This document shows positions 10,410 to 18,807 of a stretch of 64,000 nt of DNA, piece after piece (the first letter of the stretch is position 1; every line of letters starts with the position of its first letter). Below the pieces are notes generated by a model. It was not told the origin of the DNA and did no database searches. It saw only the letters and a list, made by a program, of their open reading frames with translations. This DNA comes from Flavobacterium hibernum. Lineage in GTDB: Bacteria > Bacteroidota > Bacteroidia > Flavobacteriales > Flavobacteriaceae. The DNA is taken from contig NZ_JPRK01000004.1 of NCBI RefSeq assembly GCF_000832125.1, positions 1 to 64,000 on the forward strand, in the 5' to 3' direction. The translations under genes were made by a program, and so were the position numbers.

Positions 10410-10710
10410 TAAATTGGGAATTACCACACATTCGATTGTGGAATTTGCGCTGTATCTCTGTTTTGTATAATATTTTGAATTAGTAAGCACTTATTAAGAA
10501 AATGGATATAGATGCATATTGCATTCACTTAACTTCTGTTAACAAGTAAGTTAAGTGAAGCTAATCCCTAATAAAGGGAGTATATTTAGCAATAAGTATA
10601 CTTGTTGAAGTTTCATTTTAATTAATAAAGATGCTGCTATTTTCAAAATAGAAGATCGTACTGTAATGCAGAATTACAAAATTAATTGTTATTGAAATTG
10701 TTATAAATAA
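10410..10710 (+). ncRNA. structured intergenic region, candidate small RNA or operon 3' UTR
   Basis: No protein gene was found between ilvC and the terminator at 10711. Three foldable elements are visible: CCACA/TGTGG near 10427-10443; a perfect 12-base stem TTCACTTAACTT (10524-10535) with AAGTTAAGTGAA (10548-10559); and a GCTAA..TTAGC structure enclosing CCCT/AGGG near 10560-10591. Together with the downstream terminator this could be a 3'-derived small RNA. No Rfam family is recognised. Confidence 0.3.
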
Positions 10711-10743
10711 AAAGGCATGATATTTATTTATCATGCCTTTTTT
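10711..10743 (+). terminator. strong terminator between ilvC and acs
   Basis: AAAGGCATGATA (10711-10722) pairs exactly with TATCATGCCTTT (10729-10740) around a six-base loop and runs into TTTTTT. It probably ends the ilv transcript about 300 bases past ilvC and insulates acs. Confidence 0.88.
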
Positions 10744-10903
10744 GCGCTGAGCATTTTTACTTCAAAAAGTAAAATTTTATATTTTATGTATAAAAAGACG
10801 ATATTTTTTTTAATATGTGTTTTTTTTTGCCAAAATTTATGAATTAAATAATTTTAAGAATACGCTGATATTTAATACATTTATAAAAAAATTCCAAAAA
10901 CGT

Positions 10904-12811
10904 ATGAGTTATTATAAAATTGAAAATTTAGAACAATATTTTAAACATTACAATAAGTCAATAAGGGAACCAAGGAAGTTTTGGGGGAAAATAGCTGAAG
11001 AAAATTTTACTTGGTACCAACAATGGGAAAAAGTTGTTGATTTTAATATGGCCGATGCCGAAGTGAAATGGTTTACTGAAGCAAAAGTTAACATTACAAA
11101 AAATTGCATTGATAGACACTTAAGCAAAAGAGGAGAAAAAACGGCTATTATTTTTGAACCGAATGATCCTTCTGAAGAAGCTTTACATATTACATATAAC
11201 GAATTATACGAAAGAGTTTCTAAAATGGCGAATGTCTTGCGCGATCAAGGTGTTCGTAAAGGAGACAGAGTTTGTATTTATTTACCAATGATTCCAGAAT
11301 TGGCAGTTGCTGTATTGGCTTGTGCAAGAATAGGAGCAATTCACTCGGTAATTTTTGCAGGTTTCTCAGCTTCGGCAGTTTCTGCTAGAATTAATGATTG
11401 CGAATGTAAAATGGTTATTACTTCAGATGGAGGTTACAGAGGTAATAAAACTATTGATCTTAAAGGAATTGTAGACGAAGCATTAGATTCTTGCCCGTCT
11501 GTTTCTAAAGTTTTGGTTGTAAGAAGAACTAAAACCGAAATTAAAATGAAAGAAGGTCGTGACGAATGGTTGCAACCGCTTTTAGATACTGCATTAGATA
11601 ATAGTGTTGCTGAAATTATGGACGCCGAAGATCCGTTGTTTATTTTATATACTTCAGGTTCTACAGGAAAACCAAAAGGAATGGTTCATACAACAGCAGG
11701 GTATATGGTTTATACGGCCTATACTTTTAAAAATGTTTTTAGTCACGAAGAAAATGATATTTTCTGGTGTACTGCAGATATTGGTTGGATTACAGGTCAC
11801 TCTTATATATTATACGGACCTTTATTAAATGGAGGAACAACAGTAATTTTTGAAGGAGTTCCGTCTTACCCGGATTTTAGCCGTTTTTGGGATATTATCG
11901 AAAAACATAAAATCACACAATTCTATACAGCGCCAACAGCAATACGTTCACTAGCAAAAGAAAGTTTAGATTATATTCAAAAATATCCTCTAAAATCACT
12001 TAAAGTTATTGGATCAGTTGGAGAGCCAATCAACGAAGAAGCATGGCACTGGTTTAACGACCACGTTGGAGATAAAAGATGTCCGGTGGTTGATACTTGG
12101 TGGCAAACAGAAACTGGTGGAATCATGATTTCGCCAATTGCATTTGTAACACCAACAAAACCAACTTATGCAACTTTGCCATTACCTGGAATTCAGCCGG
12201 TTTTAATGGATGAAAAACGTAATGAAATTGAAGGAAACCAAGTAGTAGGAAGTTTATGTATTAAATTTCCATGGCCAGGAATTGCCAGAACTATTTGGGG
12301 AGATCACCAACGTTACAAAGACACTTATTTTTCTGCTTTCCCTGGAAAATATTTTACAGGAGACGGAGCTTTAAGAGACGAAGTTGGATATTACAGAATC
12401 ACGGGTAGAGTAGATGATGTTGTAATTGTTTCAGGTCATAATTTAGGAACAGCCCCAATAGAAGATGCAATTAATGAGCATCCAGCAGTAGCAGAATCTG
12501 CAATCGTTGGATTCCCACATGATATCAAAGGAAATGCATTATATGGTTTTGTAATCTTAAAAGAAACTGGAGAAGTTAGAGATAGAACTAACTTAACAAA
12601 AGAGATTAACCAATACATTTCTGATCACATTGGGCCAATTGCAAAATTAGACAAAATCCAATTCGTTTCTGGTTTACCAAAAACACGTTCAGGAAAAATT
12701 ATGCGTAGAATTTTACGTAAAATAGCCGAAGGAGATTTTTCTAATTTTGGAGATACTTCAACATTATTGAATCCGGAAATTGTAGAAGAAATTATGAAAG
12801 AAAGAGTTTAA
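10904..12811 (+). CDS. acs: acetate--CoA ligase (acetyl-CoA synthetase)
   Basis: Activates acetate through acetyl-AMP to acetyl-CoA. ATG 10904 (MSYYKIENLEQY) gives 635 residues, matching family length; an upstream in-frame ATG at 10817 adds 29 unlikely residues. The AMP-binding loop YTSGSTGKPKGM, the WWQTETGG core and the C-terminal PKTRSGKIMRR are present. The last contains the Lys whose acetylation controls the enzyme in other bacteria. It is probably monocistronic, between terminators at 10711 and 12833. Confidence 0.95.
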   Translation: MSYYKIENLEQYFKHYNKSIREPRKFWGKIAEENFTWYQQWEKVVDFNMADAEVKWFTEAKVNITKNCIDRHLSKRGEKTAIIFEPNDPSEEALHITYNELYERVSKMANVLRDQGVRKGDRVCIYLPMIPELAVAVLACARIGAIHSVIFAGFSASAVSARINDCECKMVITSDGGYRGNKTIDLKGIVDEALDSCPSVSKVLVVRRTKTEIKMKEGRDEWLQPLLDTALDNSVAEIMDAEDPLFILYTSGSTGKPKGMVHTTAGYMVYTAYTFKNVFSHEENDIFWCTADIGWITGHSYILYGPLLNGGTTVIFEGVPSYPDFSRFWDIIEKHKITQFYTAPTAIRSLAKESLDYIQKYPLKSLKVIGSVGEPINEEAWHWFNDHVGDKRCPVVDTWWQTETGGIMISPIAFVTPTKPTYATLPLPGIQPVLMDEKRNEIEGNQVVGSLCIKFPWPGIARTIWGDHQRYKDTYFSAFPGKYFTGDGALRDEVGYYRITGRVDDVVIVSGHNLGTAPIEDAINEHPAVAESAIVGFPHDIKGNALYGFVILKETGEVRDRTNLTKEINQYISDHIGPIAKLDKIQFVSGLPKTRSGKIMRRILRKIAEGDFSNFGDTSTLLNPEIVEEIMKERV

Positions 12812-12832
12812 ACTCTGACTGTAATAGAAATA

Positions 12833-12866
12833 AAAAATGCCTCTTAATTTAAGAGGCATTTTTTTA
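12833..12866 (+). terminator. terminator after acs
   Basis: AAAAATGCCTCTTAA pairs with TTAAGAGGCATTTTT and ends in a T-run, starting 22 bases after the acs stop. Confidence 0.88.
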
Positions 12867-12928
12867 TGTGAAATTATCTGGAATCTGCAGCTTTGACAAA
12901 GATTTCAAACTTTTATCTCAAAGTTGCT

Positions 12929-12996
12929 CAGACTGAGCGAAGTCGAAGTTCAGTAAAGTGATTTTGCATGACTGACTTCGACTTCGCTCAGTCTGA
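12929..12996. repeat. palindromic element of a second type
   Basis: CAGACTGAGCGAAGTCGAAGT (12929-12949) is the inverse of ACTTCGACTTCGCTCAGTCTG (12975-12995). It lies between the converging genes acs and the exonuclease. Its layout matches the GTCATTTCG family (long perfect arms, about 25-base centre) but the arm sequence is different. Confidence 0.8.
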
Positions 12997-13043
12997 CAAT
13001 TGAAGCTTAAATTCCTTATATAACTTATATGGTTTAAAAACAT

Positions 13044-13640
13044 TTACTTAATTCCTAATCTTGATTTTAATTTTAAAAACAAAAGAGCAATTTTATAAGC
13101 ATCTTCAGAAGAAGAGTTTCTGTCACTTTTTGGAATTTTGTAAATCTCGCTTAAATCGTCGAGAGAGAATTGTTTATCGTTAATGTCCATTAATTTTCTG
13201 TACATCATGTCAACGTCTAGAGCTTCGTTTTTTAGCCTTCCGCAATCTAAACGTTCCAGAGCTGCATTAATCATTTCGATGTCAAAATTGATATGATGCC
13301 CAACTAAAATAGCGTTCCCAATAAAATTAATTAAAGCTTCAATCGCATCTGGCTCAGGCATTTTTAACATTTTACTTTCAATGATAAATTCATTTGAAAG
13401 CCCGTTATCCTGCAAAAACTTGTACTGTAGTAAAACAGCTTCGAAACTATCTTTTATAGAAATACTATCATCAATTACCGAAAAAGCTCCTAAAGATAAA
13501 ATAACATCTTTGTTCGGGTTTAGACCTGAAGTTTCAGTAGATAAAACTACAAATTTGTTAGGTTTAGTTTCGAATTTATTTAAGTATTCCTTCCAGAATT
13601 CCGGATACTCTTTATTGATATTTTTAATCCAGTCTAGCAT
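13044..13640 (-). CDS. DnaQ-like 3'-5' exonuclease domain protein, active site degenerate
   Basis: A 198-residue protein with a DEDD-type fold. The segment KFVVLSTETSGLNPNKD aligns with Exo I (normally DxETTGL) but has Ser where the first catalytic Asp belongs. Exo II (GHHINFDIEMI) is intact. In Exo III (DRNSSSEDAY) the His of the H-x4-D pattern is replaced by Asn. It may therefore be inactive or have changed function. It lies two bases downstream of the cNMP/CBS/DUF294 gene, so the two are almost certainly co-expressed; this pairing recurs in other bacteria. Confidence 0.8.
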   Translation of the reverse strand: MLDWIKNINKEYPEFWKEYLNKFETKPNKFVVLSTETSGLNPNKDVILSLGAFSVIDDSISIKDSFEAVLLQYKFLQDNGLSNEFIIESKMLKMPEPDAIEALINFIGNAILVGHHINFDIEMINAALERLDCGRLKNEALDVDMMYRKLMDINDKQFSLDDLSEIYKIPKSDRNSSSEDAYKIALLFLKLKSRLGIK

Positions 13641-13642
13641 AT

Positions 13643-15559
13643 TTACGAAAATTGTGTAAGTTGAAATTTACTCTTAATTAATTCCTCAAGGTCTTTCATT
13701 GGGGTTAAGGCATTTTTTAACTTCTCTTTATCCGTTTTAGACATTTCTCTTAAATTGATATATTGCCCGGAATCATCATTTTTTAATCCTTCAACAGTTC
13801 TAAACTTTGATAGGGTTAAAAAAGCTTCGGCACAGCTTAAGTATATCTCGGCGTTTTTAGAATCTGTAATTGCTAATTGCTTGAATCTTAAATATGTATT
13901 TTTGATTCCTTTTATGTTAGCATTTAAAATTAATAAACGTGCTGAATCTATTAACGGCATTAATGCACGTGTTTTTATGTCGAATTTATCTTTATGTGGG
14001 CCTTCTTCTTCAACAATAAATTTCTTGAAGAAACTTAAAGGTGAATTTCTTTTTAAAGCATCATTTCCTAAAAAATCAAAGAATAAAGTGTTATTAACAG
14101 CATTTTTAAAAATGACGTTTTCTATAACTTCTTCAATTTTTGGTTCGCCAAAAACAATCTCGTAATCAAAGAAAATACTACTTAAATCGTTGCTGTTTTC
14201 ACCTGGAGTATTCATCCAACTATTGTATTGTTTTGTCCAGTCTGTCAGCGATTTACACCAAAGCATATTGCTTCCCATGTGTCCGTTTGGACAAAGTTCG
14301 TAACCCACTTTTTCAAGTATAGAAGTAGTTCTTTTTGCTAATCTTAAAAAATAGTCTTTTACTTCTCTGTATTTCTCAGGCGCAACATCTTCAAAAATTA
14401 AAATACTATCCTGATCTGTTAGTAAAAGTTGTTCTTTTCTACCTTGACTTCCAATACTTAACCAAGCAAATCGAGCAGGAGGTGAGCCTAGATCTAAAAT
14501 AGATAACTCAACAGCACGTTTGATAATTGCTAAATTAATTTCGCTTGCAATATTACTGACATGAGAGATTGGAATATTTTTCTGAATTGAATTTTGAATC
14601 AAATCAGATAAACGATCGCGTATTTGCTTTAAATCTTTTGGTAATTGTGAGCGTTTAATTTCTTTAATTAAAACACCAGGATTACTGGCTTGAGCTACAA
14701 TTAAATCGTGCTCAGATATAATTCCTTTAACAGGCGATTTACTCGTACCATCTTTAGTAACACATAAATGTGTAACATTATTTTTTAACATCAGCAATTG
14801 CGCTTCAGCAAGCGATACATTCTCAATTACAGTAACGACTGGCGACGACATAATTTTGTCGATTGTTTCTGTAATCGGGTAACGTCCTGTTGCAATTTTT
14901 GAAGACAAATCAGCATTTGTAACAATCCCAATAGGATTATTTTTTTCACAAATTACGACATTATCAACCATAGAATCGGTCATTAAAATAGCAACATCTT
15001 TTATAATACTGTTTGATTCTGTTGTTAATGGCGAATTGTTGTATGCTAACGATTGTATATATTGCATTTCTGACTGCTGATCTACATAAAAAGCAGTGTC
15101 TGAAATTAATTTTCCATTTGAATTTAAGTTGTCTTTTGTGTGTCTGGAATTAATGGCAAAACTTTCAAGTAAAAAGTTTAGTACATCAGAATTATTAGCT
15201 ACAAAAGGTCTAAAAACAGCAATAGGAATAGCGTATATGATACTTTCTTCGCGAGCCTTTGCAGTCATCATGTAGTTATTTTTGGCAAAAAACGGGCGTA
15301 AACCAAAAATATCACCTTCATGACATTTGTTTATAATAGTTTCTTCAGCATCAGCAATTGTAGTTAAATTTATGATACCAGAAGCAACCACATAAAAACT
15401 ATCATGCAGTAAATCATTATTCTGAAATAATACAGCGTGTTTTTCTAAATTGATAACACGAATGTTTGTCGCAATATCCGATAATTCTTGGAAAGTTAAA
15501 TTATCAAATGGCGGGTATTCTTTTAAAAAATCTGCAATATGCTCAGCAATTGTATTCAT
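13643..15559 (-). CDS. cNMP-binding / CBS / DUF294 putative nucleotidyltransferase
   Basis: A 638-residue multidomain signalling protein. An N-terminal cyclic-nucleotide-binding fold (about 15-130) is followed by a CBS-domain pair (about 165-290). Next is a DUF294 nucleotidyltransferase-like domain with an intact GSQGRKEQLLLTDQD motif (about 370-385), then a DUF294 C-terminal helical domain. It has no membrane segment. The layout suggests that adenine-nucleotide or cyclic-nucleotide sensing controls nucleotidyl transfer. The target is unknown; the DnaQ-like protein encoded next is a candidate partner. Confidence 0.85.
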   Translation of the reverse strand: MNTIAEHIADFLKEYPPFDNLTFQELSDIATNIRVINLEKHAVLFQNNDLLHDSFYVVASGIINLTTIADAEETIINKCHEGDIFGLRPFFAKNNYMMTAKAREESIIYAIPIAVFRPFVANNSDVLNFLLESFAINSRHTKDNLNSNGKLISDTAFYVDQQSEMQYIQSLAYNNSPLTTESNSIIKDVAILMTDSMVDNVVICEKNNPIGIVTNADLSSKIATGRYPITETIDKIMSSPVVTVIENVSLAEAQLLMLKNNVTHLCVTKDGTSKSPVKGIISEHDLIVAQASNPGVLIKEIKRSQLPKDLKQIRDRLSDLIQNSIQKNIPISHVSNIASEINLAIIKRAVELSILDLGSPPARFAWLSIGSQGRKEQLLLTDQDSILIFEDVAPEKYREVKDYFLRLAKRTTSILEKVGYELCPNGHMGSNMLWCKSLTDWTKQYNSWMNTPGENSNDLSSIFFDYEIVFGEPKIEEVIENVIFKNAVNNTLFFDFLGNDALKRNSPLSFFKKFIVEEEGPHKDKFDIKTRALMPLIDSARLLILNANIKGIKNTYLRFKQLAITDSKNAEIYLSCAEAFLTLSKFRTVEGLKNDDSGQYINLREMSKTDKEKLKNALTPMKDLEELIKSKFQLTQFS

Positions 15560-16026
15560 ATGTTTGATAATTTTTTTAAAGTATCGAATGTAAAAATAAT
15601 AAAATAATGTCTTACAATGAAAGCATCGATGCGAGAATGTAATTATTTTAAATAAATGTTAAGAATTACTGATTTAGAGGCTTTAAAATGATTTATTAGT
15701 GTTTAAAATCTCATTTGTCTCTTAAATTTTTTAATTTATCTTACAAATGAAACAGTATGAAATTGAGAATCGAGTGATTTGTTGTTTGTTTAAGGGACTT
15801 GAAGGTTTAAATTATTAAAATTAGGAGAAATACTAGATTATAGTATAAGAGAAGTTTCTGAAAAATTCTATTTTACATAATATAAATTATAGGTCAAAAT
15901 ATATACATTTTAAAACCACTAAATTTGTCGTTTTTAAGGCTTTATATCTTCTTTATATCAATGAAGTTTTCTTTTGTAATTTCTAAAATAATTAAGCCTT
16001 TGTATTAATTTACAAAGGCTTATTAT
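15560..16026. other. gene-free AT-rich stretch
   Basis: About 470 bases upstream of the cNMP/CBS/DUF294 gene. A 23-codon frame at 15747 (MKQYEIENRV start) has no supporting signal. Apart from the terminator at 15994-16021 I see no gene, long repeat or clear promoter. It probably contains the promoter of the 15559 gene. Confidence 0.4.
15994..16021 (-). terminator. terminator after the 72-residue gene
   Basis: AAGCCTTTGTA (15994-16004) and TACAAAGGCTT (16011-16021) form an 11-base stem with a six-base loop. Read on the minus strand it follows the gene ending at 16027 and runs into a T-rich tract. Confidence 0.75.
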
Positions 16027-16245
16027 TTAATGATTTAAATAAGAGTTTCTTAATGGTGATGGATCTGGAATGAAAATATATTGGCAAACTTTTAAATTCT
16101 CAGCTACAATAATTTCGTGACCTCCTTTTAATTTTATTAAACATTCATTTTCATTAGCCTGTGGATGCGTGCTAAAGAACACAACATCTTGTGTTTGAAT
16201 GTAGCATGGCTCTCCGCTTAATAATGTAAATTTTTTAAAGCTCAT
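16027..16245 (-). CDS. small uncharacterised protein (72 residues)
   Basis: A soluble, beta-rich looking protein with no signal peptide. The order of a short 'xLxSGEPxYIQ' strand, a loop and then 'ECLIKLKGGHEIIVAENL' resembles the small beta-sheet fold of FlbD-like proteins, but this is shape similarity rather than a family assignment. It starts at ATG 16243-16245 and has its own terminator at 15994-16021. Confidence 0.65.
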   Translation of the reverse strand: MSFKKFTLLSGEPCYIQTQDVVFFSTHPQANENECLIKLKGGHEIIVAENLKVCQYIFIPDPSPLRNSYLNH

Positions 16246-16316
16246 AATTTAATATTTTGTTATTCATAACTATACATTTAAAATTGACGTTTTCATTGCG
16301 ATTTCACGTCTCTATG

Positions 16317-16700
16317 TTACTCGTAAAGTTTTGTTAGAAATGTTTCTTTTGGCACTAAGTCAGCGCCTCCACGTTTATTGAATTGTAAAGTTGATTCGTT
16401 TGCGTACAAAACAACATTTGCACTAAGGTTGTTTTTTGTTTTAAGACTGATATATGCTTTTTCTCCTAAAGTTGCCACATATCCGGTAACTTCCATAACA
16501 TCAGTTTTAAATTCGGCTTTGTCACTTATAATTTCTGCTGTACCAAAAATTTTACCATTTGATTGTGCCATTGTAATGGTTAAAATATATTCTTTGCTAC
16601 AATTTTTACAATTTTCAGTGCTCCAGGTTCCTGTAAATTTATTTATTTGTGAATGCGCTGAAAAAGAAATTAGCAGTAATATTAAAATATATTTTTTCAT
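16317..16700 (-). CDS. small secreted protein of unknown function
   Basis: 127 residues with an N-terminal signal peptide (MKKYILILLLISFSAHS, cleavage probably after HSQ). The mature part has GTWSTENCKNC with a CxxC pair and beta-strand-rich sequence, suggesting a small exported beta-barrel or lipocalin-like protein. Function is not recognisable. The next gene (16793-17212) has a similar size and signal sequence. Confidence 0.7.
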   Translation of the reverse strand: MKKYILILLLISFSAHSQINKFTGTWSTENCKNCSKEYILTITMAQSNGKIFGTAEIISDKAEFKTDVMEVTGYVATLGEKAYISLKTKNNLSANVVLYANESTLQFNKRGGADLVPKETFLTKLYE

Positions 16701-16750
16701 TATCGTGTCTGTGACTTAGTTTTTGTAAATAAGTTTCAAATATAAAGCAA

Positions 16751-16778
16751 AAAAGCATTCGCTGCGGCGAATGCTTTT
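16751..16778 (-). terminator. hairpin terminator between two secreted-protein genes
   Basis: AAAAGCATTCGC (16751-16762) and GCGAATGCTTTT (16767-16778) form a perfect 12-base stem with a TGCG loop. On the minus strand it follows the 16793-17212 gene. The A-rich flank on the plus strand provides the minus-strand U-run. Confidence 0.8.
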
Positions 16779-16792
16779 CGTTAAGTACAATA

Positions 16793-17212
16793 TTATTTAA
16801 GTTTTTTGAGATAAACTGATTTACCATTTAAAGCAACACTAATTTCATTGTTTTTTTCTGAGAATGTTGTTCTTAAAGCATTTCCTTTAAAAAGTGTCAC
16901 ATCTCCCCAAACTTTTCCAGTTTCATCAGAAACGTATTCAAATAATAATTTCTTGTTATCAGGCTCAATCCCGATTTTGTAACTTGAAAATTTTGAATTT
17001 GCCAAATCAAATTCCTGATGCGTGTCAATGATGTTACCGTCTGCATAAAAGTTTGTAACTGTTTTGTTTAAAGTAATGTCAGGATAAAATTTATTCACTT
17101 TTTCGAGCAGTGCATACTGTTCAGGGCTTGCGTCTTCTTTTTTAGACGTGATAGTTTGTGCAAATGTAATTGTCGTAAAAATAAAGGCTAATAATAACAT
17201 GTACTTTTTCAT
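16793..17212 (-). CDS. small secreted protein of unknown function
   Basis: 139 residues. The N-terminus MKKYMLLLAFIFTTITFAQ is a typical flavobacterial signal peptide ending at FAQ. The mature region is polar and beta-rich with no cysteine or catalytic motif. It resembles DUF-type small exported proteins, but I do not recognise a family. The terminator at 16751-16778 separates it from the next gene. Confidence 0.7.
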   Translation of the reverse strand: MKKYMLLLAFIFTTITFAQTITSKKEDASPEQYALLEKVNKFYPDITLNKTVTNFYADGNIIDTHQEFDLANSKFSSYKIGIEPDNKKLLFEYVSDETGKVWGDVTLFKGNALRTTFSEKNNEISVALNGKSVYLKKLK

Positions 17213-17326
17213 AATTCTTTGATTTTAAGATTAAATTTTTTAATTGCTTTTAGAAATTAAATACTGCGTAACACTATCAAAACTTTATTAAAATGGTTTT
17301 AATTATCTAACAAGATATGAAATCTT

Positions 17327-17334
17327 TACCTTTG
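17327..17334 (+). promoter_or_regulatory. -7 box for the Bcr/CflA transporter
   Basis: TACCTTTG fits TAnnTTTG and lies 29 bases before the ATG at 17364. The -33 element is not obvious. Confidence 0.6.
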
Positions 17335-17363
17335 CAAAAAATTAAAAGCAATTTTTTAAGATA

Positions 17364-18593
17364 ATGACACGAAAAAAATACATTCAACTTATACTTATTT
17401 TAGGTTCTTTAACCGCACTTGGTCCATTTTCAATTGATATGTATTTACCTGGTTTTTCTGGTATTGCCAAAGATCTGCATACTACCGTTGCCAAAGTTTC
17501 AATGAGTTTATCCAGTTATTTTATCGGAATTTCGGCAGGACAATTACTTTATGGACCTTTATTAGATCGTTTTGGACGTAAAAAACCTTTATTCATAGGT
17601 TTGTTGGTTTATATTCTGGCGTCTTTAGGTTGTATTTATGTAACAAATATTGATTCATTTATCCTTTTGCGTTTTGTTCAGGCTATTGGTAGTTGCGCTG
17701 CTACAGTGGCTTCGGTAGCAATGGTACGAGATTTATTTCCTGTAAAAGATATTCCTAAAGTATTTTCTTTATTGATGCTTGTTGTTGGGCTTTCGCCAAT
17801 GTTGGCTCCAACTGTTGGAGGTTATGTAACAGAAGATTACGGTTGGCATACTGTGTTTTTTATTTTAATGTGCATGGGAATTGTTATTCTAATTGGTTCG
17901 CAAATTGGTTTGCCAAATACTTATAAACCAGACACATCAATATCATTGAAGCCAAAACCTATTATTACTAATTTCTTAAAGGTACTTAAAGAACCTCAAT
18001 TTTATACGTATGCATTTACGGGTGCAATCGCTTTTTCTGGTTTATTTTCATACGTAGCGGCCTCTCCTATCGTTTTTATGGATATTTACCACGTTGATGC
18101 TAAAACTTACGGTTGGATATTTGCTTTTATGTCAGTTAGTTTTATAGGTTCAAGTCAGTTAAATTCGGCTTTATTGAAGAAATACTCGAGTGAACAAATG
18201 ATTTTTGGAGCTTTAATTTCACAATCAGTAATTAGTATAATTTTTCTAATATTGGCATTAAATGATCTTTTAGGATTGTATGAAACGATTGGAATGTTAT
18301 TTTTATTCCTAGCTTGTTTAGGAATTTCTAACCCAAATACAGCAGGTTTAACTCTTGCTCCATTTGCTAAGAATACTGGAAGTGCTTCTGCATTAATGGG
18401 TGCCATTCAGCTAGGTTTAGGTGCTTTGGCATCTTTTGCTGTTGGAGTTTTTGTAAAAGATTCTGTTGCGCCAATGGTTGCCATTATGACAACAACTACA
18501 ATCATTGCCTTTATAATTTTAAATATAGGAAAACGCTTTATCAAACAAAAAGTTGAATTATCTGCAACTGATGATGTTATGATTGGGCATTAG
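17364..18593 (+). CDS. Bcr/CflA-family multidrug efflux MFS transporter
   Basis: Inner-membrane proton-driven drug exporter. The 409-residue protein has about 12 hydrophobic segments. The opening ALGPFSIDMYLPGFSGIAKDL and the motif A loop GPLLDRFGRKKPL (about residues 66-78) are characteristic of the bicyclomycin/chloramphenicol (DHA1) subfamily. The natural substrate cannot be read from sequence. It stands alone with its own promoter. Confidence 0.9.
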   Translation: MTRKKYIQLILILGSLTALGPFSIDMYLPGFSGIAKDLHTTVAKVSMSLSSYFIGISAGQLLYGPLLDRFGRKKPLFIGLLVYILASLGCIYVTNIDSFILLRFVQAIGSCAATVASVAMVRDLFPVKDIPKVFSLLMLVVGLSPMLAPTVGGYVTEDYGWHTVFFILMCMGIVILIGSQIGLPNTYKPDTSISLKPKPIITNFLKVLKEPQFYTYAFTGAIAFSGLFSYVAASPIVFMDIYHVDAKTYGWIFAFMSVSFIGSSQLNSALLKKYSSEQMIFGALISQSVISIIFLILALNDLLGLYETIGMLFLFLACLGISNPNTAGLTLAPFAKNTGSASALMGAIQLGLGALASFAVGVFVKDSVAPMVAIMTTTTIIAFIILNIGKRFIKQKVELSATDDVMIGH

Positions 18594-18642
18594 TATTCTA
18601 AAATTCATTTTTAAAATTCCAAAATTCAATTTTTTCACAATC

Positions 18643-18739
18643 TTGTCATTTCGAGGAACGAGAAATCACATACGAAATTTCTCGTAGTGATAATCTTTGT
18701 CGAATTACTAGTGTGATTTCTCGTTCCTCGAAATGACAA
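18643..18739. repeat. long palindromic element, copy C (GAGGAACGAG outer / CACA inner stem)
   Basis: The 28-base arm 18643-18670 (starting TTGTCATTTCGAGGAACG) is the exact inverse of arm 18712-18739. The 41-base centre has AATCTTTGTCG and ends in ATTACTAG. It lies between the converging MFS and NDH-2 genes. Confidence 0.85.
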
Positions 18740-18750
18740 ATAACAACGAA

Positions 18751-18785
18751 AAAAAAAGCCAGAAATAAAAATTCTGGTTTTTTGT
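18751..18785 (-). terminator. bidirectional terminator between MFS and NDH-2 genes
   Basis: An A-run then CCAGAA, with TTCTGG followed by TTTTTTG on the other side of a short loop. It is placed to stop the converging transcripts ending at 18593 and 18808. Confidence 0.7.
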
Positions 18786-18807
18786 TGGATTTAGAGGGAA
18801 ATAAATT

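Noticed and set aside
10502..10549. 15-codon frame MDIDAYCIHLTSVNK as an acs leader peptide
   Set aside because: No amino-acid bias relevant to acetate metabolism, it overlaps a hairpin, and a strong terminator and 160 more bases separate it from acs.
15747..15818. 23-codon frame starting MKQYEIENRV
   Set aside because: Too short, no promoter or conserved context visible, and lies in an otherwise gene-free AT-rich gap.
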